From Rhypophila decipiens (lineage: Eukaryota > Ascomycota > Sordariomycetes > Sordariales > Naviculisporaceae): a stretch of DNA of 64,000 nucleotides. The notes under the pieces were generated by a model. It made no database searches, was not told where the DNA came from, and was given only the letters and a program-made list of their open reading frames with translations. The DNA lies in the NCBI GenBank assembly GCA_033297075.1, contig MU858187.1:1-64000 (forward strand). The letters run 5' to 3'. This document shows, one piece after another, positions 33,219 to 44,516 of this stretch (position 1 is its first letter; each line of letters opens with the position of its first letter). The translations under genes were made by a program, and so were the position numbers.

Positions 33219-36196
33219 ATGGCTGCCGACAATCCAGGCGGCGACGCCATGAAGAATTGGTGGGCATCAAACAACTTCAGCGGCAACCCACTCCCTGTCG
33301 TAGCCTCTGAGGCCCTTAATCGGTGTGTTCCTCACCCTGAAGCAAATCCGGAAGGCACCTGCCTCCGAAATTCACTCCCAAGTGGGCTGGACCATCTTTA
33401 GTTATGGTTCTGGGTGGATATCACGGCCGCGTAGGCACACCGTGCCGTGCTGCCCCTTCCTTGAATCACCATGTTCCTTCCTCCTTCACAAGAGTCTATC
33501 AGAGACAACAAGTGGACCGTTGGATACCCAAGACATAAGCTAACTTCTTCTCATTTTTCCTTCTCACCAGGCTCCCTCACGATTCCACATCAGTAACTCG
33601 CTCACGCTCACCTTCCCTCCCTAGGTAAGCCATGACGTTCTTTGAAGTTTTTGCGGACTCGTATATTGCCTCCACAGGGTCATTTCACCTCGCCAGTGGT
33701 TGATGAGTTGCATGCTACCTTGGACCTACACTTCTATTCCGCTACCTCCTCAACGCCATTTCAATCCTCCTTCAGACTTTTGGCCAATTAAACATGGATT
33801 TGTCTCTCAATCCGTCTTGCCGGCTTTGTACGACCTTCTACGCTGTTCATGACCCGTCTGGAACACAGATCAAGGCGCAGAAGCCTTGTTCTTAGCCTCG
33901 GCAAAGAGCTCACGATGTGCTGTCCGACCGGATTGACTCCAGGCTGTACGCCTCACTGGACACCTCACAGATTCAAGATGCCATTCTCAGCTTCATATTA
34001 TTCAGCATTTGGTGCACAGCTCGGAACCAAAAACCGGCATGTGGGAATTGTCCCTAAACGTGCACTCGGAAGCTGCCGAGAACCTCAATCAAGTCCTGGC
34101 AGAGCGACTGAACTATTTGCTTGCATCCTTGGGGCAAAGCAGGAGCCATCCTCCCTTGTCGCGTCTCTTCAGCAGCCTCTGTTAGCAAAAAATATAATCC
34201 AAGATCTGTTGCTAACTTTTTGAGCAGTGCTGCAGCCACTGCTGTCGTCAACGGTGCTCGTTTCGAGGAAGAAGACGACAACATCAACGACGAACTTACT
34301 CCTCCGCCAGACTCACCGATTGGTCCTCCGGACGACGCACCAGTAGATGGCGCGGCGCCAATTGAAGCATCAGATAGGACTACCAAGCCCTCTGAGGAGC
34401 CAGTTGCCGAGCCCATGAAATCGCCTAGTCCTCCTTTCAACAGCCTGGAGGACGAGATCGTGGTCGGGACAAACAGCCGCAGAAAGCCGACTCCCAAGCG
34501 TGGCTCGACCGAGATCGACGATCCCGATGTGGAGGAGGCCGAGCAACAACCACCGAGCCTGACGAAGCGGAAACGTCTCTCCCAGCATTCTTATGCCATC
34601 CCCGATCGCCCAGATTCTCCACCTCTTCAGGAGGAGCCCGAGGTCCGCCGTCGCCCCGTCGGCCGGCCCAAAACTCACGGCATGGGTGCGGTCAAGGGTG
34701 TGATCCTTGGTTACTGGCGAGACTCTGAGCCTGAAAAGCCTGAAAATAAGCATTCGGTGACCGGCTTTATCGACGTGAGGGACCGTCTAAGAACTCGGAT
34801 CCAGACCACCACTCGAGATGGCGTGGATATCGTCCGTGACTATCCATTGCCCCCTGGCCCTGGCGGTAGCTGGGTCACTTTCGAGAGAATCGCCTTTGAT
34901 CCTCATCTGGTCAATCTTGATCACAACCAAGTGAAGGAATATGTCAAGATCCGCGCCGAGACAAGTACTCCCCACGAGACAGTCGAAGACAAGGCCCGCC
35001 TGGACGCCGAAGCCGTCAAGCAGGCTATCGCCAACGTTGAGAGGAATCCGCCCCCTGAAACATCGGTTCCCGTTGCCATTGCCTACGGCCCTGATATCCC
35101 GGAACATGTCACGTCCAACCGCCCGACTAAAAAGCAGAGAATGAATGCAGGGTCTGGCGGTCCTTCGCCGGCTCCAACTCCCGGCCCTCATCATCCCCAG
35201 GTCGACTCGCTCCCCGGCACTCGGCCTACCAAGATTCTGTTGGGGTACTGGAAAGGGTCCAGTGAGCTCGACGATTACGACAAGCATGCCGTCTTCGGCA
35301 TTCTGGGCAATAACGACATGTTTCGGGTCAAGCTGACGAAAGAAACGAGAGATGGACGTCCTTGCACGGCCAATTTCCCTACCGGTCCCGGACAGATATG
35401 GATTCACTGGGACGAGGTCGCATTCGAGCCACACCTGATGGACTTGTCGCGGACCGAAGTCAAAGAGTACTGCCGCGTGCGTCAGATGCAAATCGACCGT
35501 GGCGAGGAGCCACTAGACCGCGCCGCCAACGAAGGCAGGGCCGTGGCGGAGGCCCGGATGCGTGCTGCCATGGCCTTCTCGTCCAATGGCCGTCAGGGAA
35601 CACCAACGCCAGGTGGCATGCAGCAAAGAAGAGATGATATGGCCAACATGTATTCCTCCTCCCTCGTGCGGAATGGCTCCCCTGCTTCCACTCGTCAAAA
35701 CGGTGGACTAGAGTCAACCCCCGAATACGGGTATATGGCGGGCATGCAAGGTGGCCAGAGACGCGAGTCTTTCCCTCATGAACAGCGTCAGCCCCGAGCT
35801 CTCGAGGAGCGAGGCCGACTGCCTCAAGTAGAAATGCGCGATGCCAATCGACCGCGGCCTCCCATGGACCGGATCGAGCGGACCCAGACTCTGGCTCGCC
35901 GAGAGGTTGAGCGCGCTGAAGTCTATCAGAGTCGATTGGACGAGCGCGAGGCCAGCAACGGTGGTAGAGCGGCATTCCAAGACAACATCTCGCGCCTTAA
36001 CAAGGTGTGGGCTGCTCAGGAGGCTCAGAGACTGCGGGCTGGTGCTGAGGATGCCAAGATTTTCAACGGCGTCAAGTACGAGCGCAAGATGAACGGACCT
36101 TTCCAGGGCAAGCTCGTGAGCCAGGGTGCTATCATCACCATCGACGGCGAGGATTATGTCGAGTATCGTGTCCTTACCAAGCCCAGCTTTTTCTAG
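33219..36196 (+). CDS. Unrecognised protein with duplicated GYW domain; 5' half frame-disrupted
   Basis: Exons 33219-33322 and 33571-33624 splice cleanly (33323-33570 and 33625-33677 as introns) and encode about 52 residues beginning MAADNPGGDAMKNWWASNN. From 33678 to 34180 protein-like sequence continues but jumps between all three frames. From 34228 (after GTTGCTAACTTTTTGAGCAG) a single frame runs 655 codons to 36196. This part has an acidic, Pro-rich region and basic patches (KRKRLSQH, RRRPVGRPKTHG). Two copies of a domain of about 85 residues follow at roughly 34691-34960 and 35231-35485, sharing ILGYW, KHxVxG, TRDG, GPGxxW, AFxPHL and VKEYxxxR. The C-terminus is a coiled, Arg/Glu-rich segment. 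The basic patches suggest a nuclear protein. I know no name for the domain. The intact 3' part may be translated from an internal ATG. Confidence 0.65.
33678..34180 (+). pseudogene. Frame-jumping coding-like segment within the preceding gene
   Basis: Six consecutive pieces read like one protein, but each sits one base out of frame from the last: about 33681-33788 (SPVVDELHATLDLHF), 33787-33843 (VSQSVLPALYDLLR), 33842-33865 (VHDPSGT), 33868-33906 (DQGAEALFLASAK), 33908-33991 (LSDRIDSRLYASLDTSQ) and 33994-34180 (ENLNQVLAERLNYLLASLG). No splice signals explain the jumps. Clustered sequencing or assembly indels, or true decay of the 5' half, are the two readings. I have not rebuilt the sequence. 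Confidence 0.45.
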
Positions 36197-37328
36197 TTGG
36201 AGCTTTACTACGTCTTGCGCTGCGTTTTTCTTGATTCTTTTGACGGCCTTTGGGCATCGACCCCTTTGGTACGCCCGAGCAACCAAAAGGCCTGGGTACT
36301 TTATCCTTATCTGTTGAGGAGGCATGACAAAAGACGAGGCAGGTCTATATAATCAGGAGATGGTGGCGTGTTGTGCCATTTATGTTATACCCATTTGACG
36401 ATTTTATCTTCTTTCTCTTTAGCTCGCGGCTCAGTCAGGGCATTACTTTTCTGCCCTCGCCAGAAGTCATCGAGACTTTTCCTTATCAAATTCTAGCACC
36501 AAGGACGGATAGGGAATCCGGGGCTTAATGCTGATTGATATGGCGTTGCTTTTCGTTCGTCCTTTGTTTTGGGTCTAGAGTTTCTCATCGGTGGCTTTTC
36601 TTTCTCATTCTCATTCTCTTTCTCTTTCCATGTATTTTCTTTTGGTCTTCTTCTTCTCTTTATCATGGTCCTCTTTGGTGATCACCGGATAAATGTTCTA
36701 GGTGGTTTTTCCGGGCAATGGGTTTATGTTTTTCTCTCCTTTGATAGTCATCTAATGGGATTATTCCGGCAGAGAACTTCTCTCCAGGCGTGGTCATTGA
36801 GCGATGCTCTTTTGCCCTTTGTCTTGCAGTACCTAATGATGGGAAATCCAAATGCCCCTTAGACAACGATGATGCCGATTTACCTGGTATCTAGTCGTTC
36901 ATCAGTAATCAAAGTCAAAGGAGAGAAAGGGAGATAGATAATAATTCCGTGATGCCACAAGTGCACACGACCAACTTGATTGTCTTTTACAGCTGTGTGA
37001 TTACATGGGATTCGCAATGTTCTTATGTCTTGCCTCCAAGAACCCCCCAATCCAAATCAACTCCAAGTTTGGTGGTCAAAATTCCATTTGATCGGCCACA
37101 CTATAGTCCTACTGATGATGGCCGTAATTTGATAGCCTATAATCCCACAACAAACGAGCTGACAAAAGTCATAAACTCTTCCAGACCTGAACAAAGCCCT
37201 GATGATTTTTGGTTCCCCACTTGGTATCTATGTCATTGCAACCCGTTTGCTCATACTATGTAAACGAAAACAAGGCCAGAAAGAAAAAAGGTATATATGT
37301 TAGTTCCATACCATCCCATGGCAGTTGA
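36197..37328. other. Convergent 3' flanks before ZPR1
   Basis: About 1.1 kb holding T- and CT-rich 3' UTR sequence (a TTCTCATTCTC-type pyrimidine tract near 36600) and no supported gene. Confidence 0.4.
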
Positions 37329-38804
37329 TCATAACGCCTTCTTCTCCTCTTCCGCCTTCGCCTCCGCCGCAGCATCATCCTCATACCCCTCGGTCTTCAT
37401 ATCCGCCAGACCGAGGTCCTCTTCCTCCTCGGCCGTCCTGTCATACTCCTCGATCGTCATCTGGTCGTCGGGCTGCGACGGGTCGTCGGCAAGACTCTGG
37501 ACATAACTGGAGGCCAGCGGGTCCATGAGCACTATCGTGAACTCGCGCTCGCCCTTGATAGCCGAGTCAAGGTTGGCAAAGAACTCGTTCCACCTCTGCC
37601 TCTCGCCCGCAGCGAGGGAATCGCCTCCCTCTCCAGCCACCCCCTCCTTGTCTGTCTGGAAGATCTGATTGCGCAAATCATCCCGCACTTGAGTGAGCAG
37701 GCCCTCCACGGTGGTGAATCTTCCACCCAGCGTTCCCGGGTTGACCGAGAGATTGAGTTCCGGGCACTCGAGAGCACAGCTTTCGCTCTTGAGAATGTCT
37801 CGCGCGAGGTCCACGGGGTTCTTGACGTGGATCGTGGTCTTCTTGCCCTTCTCTGGAATCTCACCGCCGGTCTTGACGTCGTTTGACTTGTAGCCGCAGT
37901 CGTCGCAGCTGGTATTCATGAGGACCACCTGGCGGAAGTGCGGAATGTCGACCATCTTCATGTTGGTCGTGCAAGGGTGCATGCAACCCGGACATGAAGC
38001 AGGAAACTGATAGACTTGATCTGGGACGATGTCACCATCCTCGGTCAAATCCGTCGTCACTGTGTCGACCAGGCCGAGGGCCTCGTTCTGTTCCTTGGTG
38101 CGGAGGTACTCGCGCTTAGACCACTTGCCGACGCCGTCGTGCAGGTCGGGTGAGATGAAGGAGTTGCCCGTCGGGTCGTCAAGCGAAACTCTGAAGGGGA
38201 AAGCCTCTCCTGCGAGCATGGCACGTCCCTTTTTTACAATATCGTCAATCTTGGCGTAAACTTCCGGTTGACTCTCCTTTCGCGCCTCCTGATCAGCTTC
38301 GAGGTCGTCAACAATGGTGCGGAGGAGGCCCTCGACGTTTGTGAGCTGTCCACGGCCAGCGGGGACTTCTACGTCCAACTCGATGAACTTGACTGTAGCG
38401 GCATCTGATTTGACCACCTGGCGTCCGAAGTCGGCCATGTCTCTGAGACGGAGCTCATAATGAACACCTTTGAGTTGGATGGTGCCAGCTGGTTGGATCT
38501 CGTTATTCTGGAAGCCGCAGTGTTCGCAGTTGAAGGACATGATGACGACTTCGCGGAAGTATGGGATCATGGTCAAGAATAAACGGGTAACTCCCTATTT
38601 GTCGATAAATTCCTGATTAGTTGCCATCCTGTCCATCGTTGAGTTCCGCTGCGTCGTCACAGACGAAGAGGTATAACTCACATTCTGATGGCAGTTCATA
38701 CATAAAGATTCGATTTCTTCGACGGTCCTCTCTTCCTCTTCGCCAGCCGCCGCAGGCGCGGCCTTCTCAACCTTCTCGCCAATGGGAGTGAATAGTTCGG
38801 GCAT
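37329..38804 (-). CDS. ZPR1: Zinc-finger protein Zpr1 (eEF1A chaperone)
   Basis: Two exons (38804-38682, 38594-37329) give 462 residues. Zpr1 has two copies of a C4 zinc finger plus A/B domain, both visible. The first finger uses CMNCHQN and, after the exon junction, CEHCGFQNNEI. The second uses CPGCMHPCTTNMKM and CDDCGYKSNDV. Each is followed by the beta-rich domain with VEGLL (TNVEGLLRTIVDDL and TTVEGLLTQVRDDL). The acidic C-terminus ends AEAKAEEEKKAL. Zpr1 binds newly made eEF1A and assists its folding, and moves to the nucleus on growth stimulation. The start MPELFTPIGEK is chosen over an upstream in-frame ATG at 38894 because family similarity begins there. The intron is 87 bp. Confidence 0.93.
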
Positions 38805-39113
38805 CTTGTGTTTGTCGTGATAACTCGACCTGCGTTCTAGAAAACCGCAAGCTGGATGTTGGGAGAAATTTTTGGAGGGGCAGTTCGATTGCAAATGATA
38901 TAAGTTTTTGGCGGGGTAATTATGACTGAGCCGGGGAGAGGAAGCTCAGGGTCTAGTGGGGTCGAGGCCTCTTATGTCATGGCCCAAAAGGCTTCTCTCA
39001 GCGTCTGTCAAGTGCCACCGCCGTGACTAACGCTACCCCAACTTCCAAACTTCCCGAAACTTCTCGAGATGCCTAACGAAGCCGACGTTGGACTTCTTCG
39101 GGCTCGTGGCTTC

Positions 39114-39710
39114 CTATTTCTTCTCGAAGTCGGCGAAGCTTAGGCCAAGTCCTGGTCTTGATGATTGACTTGCATTTTTCTGGTCTAGGAGCGCCTGGAG
39201 TAGTCCTGCCTTCCTGGACTTGGCTCTTTTTTTGCTGTTGGCATTTGCTGTCCCCTTTGGCAGGGGAGTGGTGTCCTGCAAAGTTTGAGCTTGTGTGGAA
39301 GCTGCTGGTCTCTCTTCCTTCTTGATCTTGCGCCTCGAGACAGGAGCTGGAGCCGGCAAGTTGATCATTGTGAACTTGTCACAATGGCCACAGCTGAATA
39401 CCTTGGTTGGTCCAGAAGGGTTGCTGCAACGAGTTCGCTTCTGCTTGTGAGCCTTGGCCGATCGTGCTTTCTTGTCCAAACTACGTTTGTGGTCTATCTT
39501 CAGCGTGCTGCCATTTCCGGGCACCATGATATGGCCGCAGCACGAGCAAACATGTTGTCGCTGGATATCTGATGGGGAAACCTCGTTCTCAAACAATAGG
39601 TTACCCCTCTGGTTCATGAGAAATGAAGATATTTCTGGTGCCGTGGTTGCCAGCAGATGGCCGGCATCTGTGAGAAAATTGAGAGCGGCGGTAAGGTCCG
39701 TTGATGACAT
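39114..39710 (-). CDS. RNase P/MRP protein subunit, Rpr2/Rpp21/Snm1 family
   Basis: An intronless gene of 198 residues. After a helical N-terminus (LNFLTDAGHLLATTAPEIS) a zinc ribbon is built by CSCCGHIMVPG (about residues 51-61) and the later CGHCDKF, separated by a Lys/Arg-rich stretch (KKARSAKAHKQKRTRC). The C-terminal third is basic and low in complexity, ending FADFEKK. This is the layout of Rpr2/Rpp21 (RNase P, tRNA 5' maturation) and Snm1 (RNase MRP, rRNA processing). The HIMVPG sequence does not let me choose between them, although the length and basic tail fit Snm1 slightly better. Its 3' end lies 309 bp upstream of the ZPR1 start on the same strand. Confidence 0.85.
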   Translation of the reverse strand: MSSTDLTAALNFLTDAGHLLATTAPEISSFLMNQRGNLLFENEVSPSDIQRQHVCSCCGHIMVPGNGSTLKIDHKRSLDKKARSAKAHKQKRTRCSNPSGPTKVFSCGHCDKFTMINLPAPAPVSRRKIKKEERPAASTQAQTLQDTTPLPKGTANANSKKRAKSRKAGLLQALLDQKNASQSSRPGLGLSFADFEKK

Positions 39711-39878
39711 CGTGAAAAAGATGATGGGAAATCAATAGTCAAGGACAGAGGAATGAAACCTGCACCGAGAATTGAGTCCAACAATAGAACTGAGAGGATG
39801 GCGGGAGGTGATGTTTTGGCGCGGATATTTTTGACAGTGTTGAGTTCACGCATTGGCCATCATGGAAGGCTTAAGTGG

Positions 39879-39900
39879 TACTCCGTACGGATACGGAGTA
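39879..39900. repeat. Inverted repeat TACTCCGTA-CGGA-TACGGAGTA
   Basis: Two perfect nine-base arms around a four-base spacer in the intergenic DNA upstream of the Rpr2/Snm1 gene. The same nine-mer recurs singly at 59934-59942, 60229-60237 and 63704-63712, always outside genes. Confidence 0.9.
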
Positions 39901-40180
39901 TCGTACAGTATGGATACAGCAGTATTGTACGTATTGAATATTTGGCCCTGGAGCCGGCCTCAGCCCCCGTGTAGTTCGATGAAACGAAAAAACAGCTCTG
40001 CTGGCAGTAGCTTGACATCCCAACGGTCCAGAGGAGCACAAAGTTGCTCACCCATTTCCAAATCAACAATACACCCTTGCCCGACTTTCATGTTCTTGAG
40101 ATTGCCTTGTCCCTTGACCATATATACGGATTCTACCAAAGCTTGAGCTTGAGAACCTCCACCTATGCCCATGACACAAC

Positions 40181-40956
40181 CTAGGCCCGGTTTATATCCC
40201 ATTTAAGCTCCTTAATGCTAACTTCGTCATTGGCCTTCTCATCATATTCGAACCACTCTCCCTCGGATAGGTCTATCGCAGTGAACTTGGTGTTCGAATC
40301 GACACCCTCCGCAAGCCACTCGCCCTGTTGCACCTGGGTCAGCATATGGCAGGCTAGCTGGGTGGGTTACTTTGATGGATGTTTGAGCATACATCAGGAA
40401 TGAATTCTGTAAACTCCAATCCTCTGCAGTCAAACTCCAAGATCTTTTGCGCCTTGGGTGGCTCTGTCTGCTCATAGGCCTTTGGGGCTGCCATGATGGT
40501 TGCCGACGACTCTCGCTGGAAGTATTATCATGCGTCAGCCTCCAAATCTCTTTGGCGAGCCTTGTTAGGGTGGGAATAAGGTACCTTGCAGTTTTTGCAC
40601 TTCCAGACAAAGTTGGCTTCACCACGGCTGCCGCTCATTTCGTTCATTTCCTGTCATGGGTGAAACTGTTAGCCTGGGATGTATTTGCCCATTACTTCCA
40701 GGTCGCGGGAGAGACTCACAAAGCGGCTCACAGACACATTGTTCGGGTGAGTTTCTCTGCAGGACGTGCATTGCACCTTGAAAGTATACCAGAAGGGAGA
40801 CCCCTCGGTGTCATCTGGGCGAAGATTGGTGACCCTGTGATATTTTGTTAGCTGCCGAAAGTGATTTTAGAAAGTCTCGGCCGCCTTCGAGGCTTGAATG
40901 AGGGGTTATATCCTGACATACCCAGCAAGCTCCGCGGTGAGTGTCAACGCAAACAT
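40181..40956 (-). CDS. UPF0587 / DUF866 zinc protein (CZIB, C1orf123 family)
   Basis: Five exons (40956-40922, 40834-40720, 40650-40585, 40515-40393, 40333-40181) give 163 residues, the usual family length. The start MFALTLTAELAGVTNLRPDD and the zinc-binding CxxC pairs are present: CTSCRETHP (about residues 37-45) and CKNCKRES. The C-terminus LEFDCRGLEFTEF ... EWFEYDEKANDEVSIKELKW is also typical. The human member is a CxxC zinc protein reported to bind a copper chaperone domain; its cellular task in fungi is not established. The exons are very short, 35 to 153 nt, and every junction restores family sequence. The ORFs visible by simple translation here are misleading because no exon exceeds 51 codons. 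Confidence 0.92.
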
Positions 40957-41631
40957 TTTACCGATGTGTATAAGGAGAGATCTGGATGGTTAAAGGATTT
41001 GAGAATTGCACGACATACAATACACCAGGGTGGCTTGTCTTTTCCAGAGTCGTGATGCCGTGGTTGGGTTTAAACAGCTGCATGTAAAGGAGGGACGGAG
41101 GGAGTGCATGCCCCGCCACATAAACCGTCTGACAATACATTTTCATACCGTATGCAGCGGTATTTGGTATTTGGGCGAGCATGTGGTTGGGTACGGAATA
41201 CTCGTGTGAATGTCACCACCACTTTCCAAGTTACTCTAGTGCTCTTAAATCTTGCAGGTTTTTATATACACTTAAAGCTTATATGAATACGTACATACCT
41301 ATTAATGAAGACATAACCATCGGCGGGCCAAGAATATGCACCCGAAACCTGGGTTTGCTATCCATCAAGAACCTTGTATTGGTGATTTGCGGAGTACGTA
41401 CCCCGTACCCGTACGGTACATAGTACGTACGGAGCTCTTCGGCATCTTTCAGAGCTTGGCTCGAGCACCCACGTTCCAACACTTACTTCCCTTGCAGCTC
41501 CAAAATGAATTAGCTCACCGGCTCGGCATGCAGAGCCTCAGCTAACAAAACTCCAATTGACATTCGCGACATCAGCCCACCACAGACCGAGGGAGAAACG
41601 CGACCTCCGAACTCAACGATATGCCGCCGTG
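40957..41631. promoter_or_regulatory. Divergent promoter, CZIB-type gene / mitochondrial protein gene
   Basis: About 0.68 kb without a gene. It is rich in GTAC and TACG words (for example 41390-41432, several overlapping GTACGTAC and CCGTAC units). Confidence 0.4.
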
Positions 41632-43905
41632 ATGCAGAGCCTCTGGTCGACGACAGCCCAACAATGGGGCTGTCACTGCCGGGGCTGCATCCGAACAGCG
41701 ACCAATGCAATCGGCCGCCGAGCGACGACGACGACGTCTCGTCGCCGCAAGGCCGGGTTAGGCGATGTCCTCGTCAGATGTTACTCGGCCTTCATGGCCA
41801 CCGCCGCCGTGACCGACGCTTTCTACAAGGACAGGAGGAGAAACAAGCTCGACGTGGAGATAGCCGAGGCCAAAACCAAGCTGGCCAAGCTCATGGAGAG
41901 CTCCCAGAGCAGCGACCTTGCCCGACTTTACGAGTCATCGGACAAGTACAATGACAGCTTCCTCGACTACCCACAAGAAACTGGCGACCCTCTCCATGCG
42001 TTCGCCACCACGACGGGAGCTACTCTATACTACAAAGCGGCCCACATACGGAGAGAAAACCTCTATCTGACGCCGGAGCAAAAGGAATTCTTTCCCAATA
42101 TTTGGAATTTTCGCTACTTGCAACGACTTGAGAGTTTGCGCACCTGCCGGCAGGCTCTTGATAGAGAAGGCAAGGACCTTCCGATTGAGGATAGACAACC
42201 CATCAATGCCGTTCAATGGAAAAATATGGTGGACGGAACCAATAATCTCGTCGATGACCTCTTGCGAGTATGTTATCGGCAAAGCGAAGCCGACGAATTC
42301 GCGCAAAATCCTGGAGCGGCCAGTTCAAAATCTCCCCACGAATTGATCCGTCGTCTGAGGGCGGAGGGATATCCTTCCTATCAGCACCCCAAGTTTGACC
42401 CGACAAAGACGAAGCAGCGACATGCCCAAATAAACAGCATGAACCAGAGCAATATGGATGCCTTTGCCGCATGGGCACTTGAATCGCAACAATTATACCG
42501 CAAGGAGCATTACGTGGCAAGGATATGTTACAACATTCTTGTCGCCGATGTGCCTGTAGGCATCTCTGGTTACAACCACCTGATGTTAGGATTCATTGAG
42601 CTTGGAGAGTTCGAGCTCGCCCAGGCGGTAGCGGATGCCTTCCTCTGGCGCAGTCAGCTTAAGCCCACGCCAGGGACCATAATGTGTTTGTTACATCTTG
42701 CCCGGCTGACCAGAGGCGTGTTTCGGTTTCGAAAACTTGCCATGCGCATCCTGGGATATGACGAGAAAGGACTTCGCATTAAGCGTAGGAAACTTGATCT
42801 GATTCAGAGGAAGAAGAGAGTTGCCGAATGGGCCCGGGATTCTCATGTGGTTGCAGCCGGAAATTGGGCGGTAGAATTGCCGCGCATCGACTGGCGGCAT
42901 TATTCTATATTTCTCGAGACCTTCATCGACTTCAACCTCCTTCGCCAAGCGCTGGACGTCTTCTTTTACTGTCTTCGTGTCGGCTGTGTTCCCGAGGGCA
43001 ATCTCGTGAGGAGGTTACTCCATGCTTGCCTTCTCTCTGCCGATGGGTCTATAATCCGCCACGCCGTCGCCGGAATGCTGCATAACGTGGAGGCGATGAC
43101 ATGGGCGTTATACAACCGCCGCTTTGGCAAAACCTGTACCTTCAGCATTGCCCGCAAGATTCGAAGGCTCCTTGCCTTTCGTACCTGCGAAAACATTACC
43201 AACCGTTTCGATAAACAGGGCAAAGCTCTCACCAATGCCCCCGCTAACAATACCTCGGATGAGTTTGAGGCTTTCGCTCGAATGTTCGAAACCAGCAGTA
43301 GCAGCAAGAAGGATGCTGCTCTACGTGTCACCACTCCGGCGGTAATATCACCACTAGCGCACCGAGATCCGCTCAGCCAGCTTGTCGTGGCCACCTTTAT
43401 CACCTATCTCGAGGGCCAGCTCATGGCCGTGAGCCACGCCATAGCAGACACATGGCAGGTACTCATCGAACAGACAAACTTTTATATCCGCAAGGGCAAG
43501 GGCCATCCAAGTGTCGTCAGAAGGAACCGGCGGGAGAGAGCCGCGTACTCGCTGCAGATGATTAGCGAGGCGGTCGATCGTCCGTCTCTCTATGCAGAAG
43601 AGGTTGAGGGCATCCACCTGGCGGGGTCGGTTCTCTGGGTGAAGCACCGACTTCAACTCCATGAGAGGAATATCTACCTTCTTGATAAACGCTTTCGGGC
43701 TATCAAGAGGCGGATTGCTGGACGGGCTCTCTGGGAGAGCGTCACCAGGCAACTGATCGCCATGAATGAAGCGAAAAAAGCATTGGAAGCTCCAACGGAA
43801 CAACTTGCCATCGAGCAAGAAATAGGACCTCGTAGGTCTCCTCTCGGTGATGAGGCGTATTTGAACGGTGTGGGCTATCCAAGCCAAATTGGCTGGCTGG
43901 GCTAA
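41632..43905 (+). CDS. Mitochondrial alpha-helical protein, PPR-like, unassigned
   Basis: An intronless gene of 757 residues from the ATG at 41632 (MQSLWSTTAQQWGCHCRGC). The first 60 residues are rich in Arg, Thr and Ala with almost no acids (RRATTTTSRRRKAG), a likely mitochondrial presequence; CHCRGC is a short Cys/His pattern. A short hydrophobic patch (YSAFMATAAVTDAF) and a coiled coil (LDVEIAEAKTKLAKLMESS) follow. The remainder is helical. Pairs such as YNHLMLGFIELGEFELAQAVADAFLW and YSIFLETFIDFNLLRQALDVFFYCL have the spacing of degenerate pentatricopeptide repeats. I take it to be a fungal mitochondrial RNA-metabolism or translation factor, but no specific name is justified. A further 25 in-frame codons exist upstream, to 41557. 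Confidence 0.8.
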   Translation: MQSLWSTTAQQWGCHCRGCIRTATNAIGRRATTTTSRRRKAGLGDVLVRCYSAFMATAAVTDAFYKDRRRNKLDVEIAEAKTKLAKLMESSQSSDLARLYESSDKYNDSFLDYPQETGDPLHAFATTTGATLYYKAAHIRRENLYLTPEQKEFFPNIWNFRYLQRLESLRTCRQALDREGKDLPIEDRQPINAVQWKNMVDGTNNLVDDLLRVCYRQSEADEFAQNPGAASSKSPHELIRRLRAEGYPSYQHPKFDPTKTKQRHAQINSMNQSNMDAFAAWALESQQLYRKEHYVARICYNILVADVPVGISGYNHLMLGFIELGEFELAQAVADAFLWRSQLKPTPGTIMCLLHLARLTRGVFRFRKLAMRILGYDEKGLRIKRRKLDLIQRKKRVAEWARDSHVVAAGNWAVELPRIDWRHYSIFLETFIDFNLLRQALDVFFYCLRVGCVPEGNLVRRLLHACLLSADGSIIRHAVAGMLHNVEAMTWALYNRRFGKTCTFSIARKIRRLLAFRTCENITNRFDKQGKALTNAPANNTSDEFEAFARMFETSSSSKKDAALRVTTPAVISPLAHRDPLSQLVVATFITYLEGQLMAVSHAIADTWQVLIEQTNFYIRKGKGHPSVVRRNRRERAAYSLQMISEAVDRPSLYAEEVEGIHLAGSVLWVKHRLQLHERNIYLLDKRFRAIKRRIAGRALWESVTRQLIAMNEAKKALEAPTEQLAIEQEIGPRRSPLGDEAYLNGVGYPSQIGWLG

Positions 43906-44516
43906 TAGAGTGTACTAGTACTCTGTAAACGATGACGAGGAACTTTTGTATATATAGACTTTTTTCTTTATATACCCCAACAGTATACTTCCCTTTCTTG
44001 TCAGGATATGATCTGACGACGGCTCTCATGTAACATCTCCTATTCCAATTAAAATGACACGAGACCCTTCTAGACACAGGATACCTTGGGCATCAACTCG
44101 GAGATTTTCCTGAACAAATAGACCATGGGTTGCAAAGTGACGTTATTCTCGACCAGTACCCTCAGCGCGCATCTTAGGTATAGTATGTTTTGGTTCATCG
44201 CGTCGCGGCTAAGGGTACAGCTGTAAATATATATGTTTTGCTTCAAGAGCAAGGCCCCTCCAGTCTGCGCTGGGCTCCCCTATCAAGGCATATTTTCCTT
44301 TTCCTTGTGTTTCTGAGTTCCTTGTTAGAAGAGCCAATGGCATGATGGTTGCTGCCAGCCTGACTTCCGGCCGTATTATGATAACCAGCCAGTATCACCA
44401 CCACACCGCACCTGACCTTCTCTCATTCTCCCCCCTGGACGAATCTCCGTAATTTTGCTTTCCCATTTCGCTTAAGAATTTTAGCATCATTCATCATTCC
44501 CCCACCAGCTCACATC
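43906..44516. other. Convergent 3' flanks
   Basis: About 0.6 kb between the stop codons of the mitochondrial protein gene and LSM1. AT-rich with TATATA runs near 43950-43970 and 44225-44240; no gene seen. Confidence 0.4.

Noticed and set aside
34121..34227. ATG at 34121 as the start of the 691-codon ORF
   Set aside because: The first part crosses a good intron end (GCTAAC then GAGCAG at 34227), so the true exon probably starts at 34228.
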